Origin: an uncultured Anaerolineales bacterium
GTDB taxonomy: Bacteria > Chloroflexota > Anaerolineae > Anaerolineales > UBA11657
Length of the DNA: 6,211 nt
Direction of reading: 5' to 3'
Assembly: GCA_913040765.1 (NCBI GenBank)
Contig: CAJWIA010000095.1
Location: forward strand, 1 to 6,211
The notes under the pieces were generated by a model. It worked only from the letters and a program-made list of their open reading frames with translations. It was not told the origin of the DNA and searched no databases. Positions 5,252-6,211 of the stretch are shown piece after piece. The translations under genes were made by a program, and so were the position numbers. Positions within the stretch are counted from its first letter, which is position 1. Every line of letters begins with the position of its first letter.

Positions 5252-6211
5252 TTAGTGTTTTAGCGCTGCTTCTAATGCTTCTTCTAATGTTGGAGTACTA
5301 ATGATTTGTATATTACTTGGCAATTGTTCTGTTTGTGTTGATGAGCTTGGAATTATTGCACTTTTAAAGCCTAAGTTAGCAGCTTCGTTTAGACGTGAAG
5401 CCATTTGTCTAGATGATCGTAGCTCACCCGAAAGACCAATTTCTCCAATAAGTACGGTGTCGGAAATGAGGGGTTGATCTTTGACTGATGAAGCAATCGC
5501 ACCAGCTATTGCTAGATCTGCTGCTGGTTCTTGGATTTGCAGTCCACCTACTATGTTCACGAACACATCTTGATCAGCGAGTCGGAAATTAAGGCGTCTA
5601 GTTAAGACTGCTGTTACCAAAAGTAGCCTATTAAAGTCCACTCCGTTAGGGGTGCGTCTAGGTTTACCAAACGTAGAAGTGCTGGCCAATGCTTGAACTT
5701 CTACTAGTAATGGTCTTGTACCTTCCATTGTAACCGTAATTGCAGAACCTGGTACGTTCGCCTGTCTTTCGGACAAGAATGTTTCTGAAGGATTTTTTAC
5801 CTCTATCATTCCAGAACTTTTCATTTCAAAAATTCCTACCTCTGAGGTTGGACCAAATCTATTCTTAACCCCGCGCAGCAACCTATAAGCATGGTGTAAA
5901 TCTCCCTCAAGGTACAGTACTGTGTCTACAGTGTGTTCTAAAACGCGAGGTCCAGCAATTGATCCTTCTTTGGTCACATGTCCGACTAAGAATATGGCGA
6001 CATCGGACATTTTGGCCAGCTGAGTTAGTAGATTAGTGCAGTTACTTACCTGCGTAATAGACCCGGGTGATGAGTCCAAATCGTCACTGGTTATTGTCTG
6101 AATAGAATCAATTATGACCAATTGTGCTTTGGTGCTAAGTATGTGTTCTGTGATTTTTTCTAGGTTAGTTTCAGTCAAGAGATACAGATGATTAGTGTTA
6201 GATTGTGACCA
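5252..6211 (-). CDS. radA: DNA repair/recombination helicase RadA (Sms), 5' end beyond the window
   Basis: The visible 319 residues are the C-terminal part of a protein usually about 450 long. The zinc finger and Walker A lie beyond the right edge. RadA is a RecA-like hexameric helicase that drives branch migration in recombinational repair. Visible in order are LYLLTETNLEKI (10-21), Walker B QLVIIDSIQTI (about 30-40), GHVTKEGSIAGPRVLEH (77-93), the RadA signature KNRFG (116-120), and a Lon-protease-like domain (about 165-310) with QEPAADLAIA and GEIGLSGELR. The frame is open to the edge. The TTG at 6178-6176 is an internal Leu codon, not a start, because the 11 codons before it (WSQSNTNHLYL) continue the family pattern. 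TAA stop at 5254-5252. A radA-yacL neighbourhood is familiar from Bacillus, where disA lies between them; here it does not. Confidence 0.97.
   Translation of the reverse strand, partial: WSQSNTNHLYLLTETNLEKITEHILSTKAQLVIIDSIQTITSDDLDSSPGSITQVSNCTNLLTQLAKMSDVAIFLVGHVTKEGSIAGPRVLEHTVDTVLYLEGDLHHAYRLLRGVKNRFGPTSEVGIFEMKSSGMIEVKNPSETFLSERQANVPGSAITVTMEGTRPLLVEVQALASTSTFGKPRRTPNGVDFNRLLLVTAVLTRRLNFRLADQDVFVNIVGGLQIQEPAADLAIAGAIASSVKDQPLISDTVLIGEIGLSGELRSSRQMASRLNEAANLGFKSAIIPSSSTQTEQLPSNIQIISTPTLEEALEAALKH

Noticed and set aside
6176..6178. TTG as the start of radA
   Set aside because: The frame stays open to the window edge, and the codons before it continue the RadA pattern; the Walker A and zinc finger must lie further upstream.
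1..6211. A hidden defence system, mobile element or CRISPR array
   Set aside because: All coding space is taken by recognisable housekeeping genes, and no direct repeats with spacers, transposase or integrase are present.

Overview
This window reads as a conserved housekeeping locus of a bacterium, most likely a member of the Chloroflexota (Dehalococcoidia or SAR202-like). That placement is an inference from the character of the EF-Tu protein and the gene order; no database search was possible. Every gene lies on the minus strand, so the biological order runs from the right edge to the left: radA (its 5' end lies outside the window), a YacL-type membrane PIN/TRAM protein, cysS, rlmB, tRNA-Thr(UGU), tRNA-Tyr(GUA), tRNA-Thr(GGU), tuf.

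There appear to be two transcription units after radA. The first starts at a good sigma70-type promoter with an extended -10 (5207-5235), immediately behind the radA stop. It has a leader of about 200 nt with several inverted repeats, then the PIN/TRAM gene (TTG start), cysS 43 bp later, and rlmB, which overlaps the cysS end by 8 nt. The second starts at a near-consensus promoter (TTGACC, 18 bp, TATAAT; 1563-1592). It has a GC-rich start region and a hairpin followed by a short T-run, then three closely packed tRNAs and tuf with a strong Shine-Dalgarno. This is the classic tRNA-tufB arrangement known from E. coli (thrU-tyrU-glyT-thrT-tufB), here without the glycine tRNA.

Most of the products serve translation: cysteine charging (CysS), 23S rRNA 2'-O-methylation (RlmB), threonine and tyrosine tRNAs, and delivery of aminoacyl-tRNA (EF-Tu). 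RadA is a recombination helicase and the YacL-like protein a membrane-anchored putative nuclease. The order is a shortened form of the Bacillus radA-disA-yacL-ispD-ispF-...-cysS-mrnC-rlmB block, with disA, ispD, ispF and mrnC absent from their usual slots.

I see no mobile element, CRISPR array, defence system or unknown gene. The most notable points are the sharp base-composition contrast between tuf (about 60% GC in the lines I counted) and the other genes (about 40% or lower), the structured leader of the yacL-cysS-rlmB unit, and the hairpin at the start of the tRNA-tuf transcript. No stretch over 300 bases lacks a gene; the two real gaps are 1504-1672 and 4987-5251, both described below.
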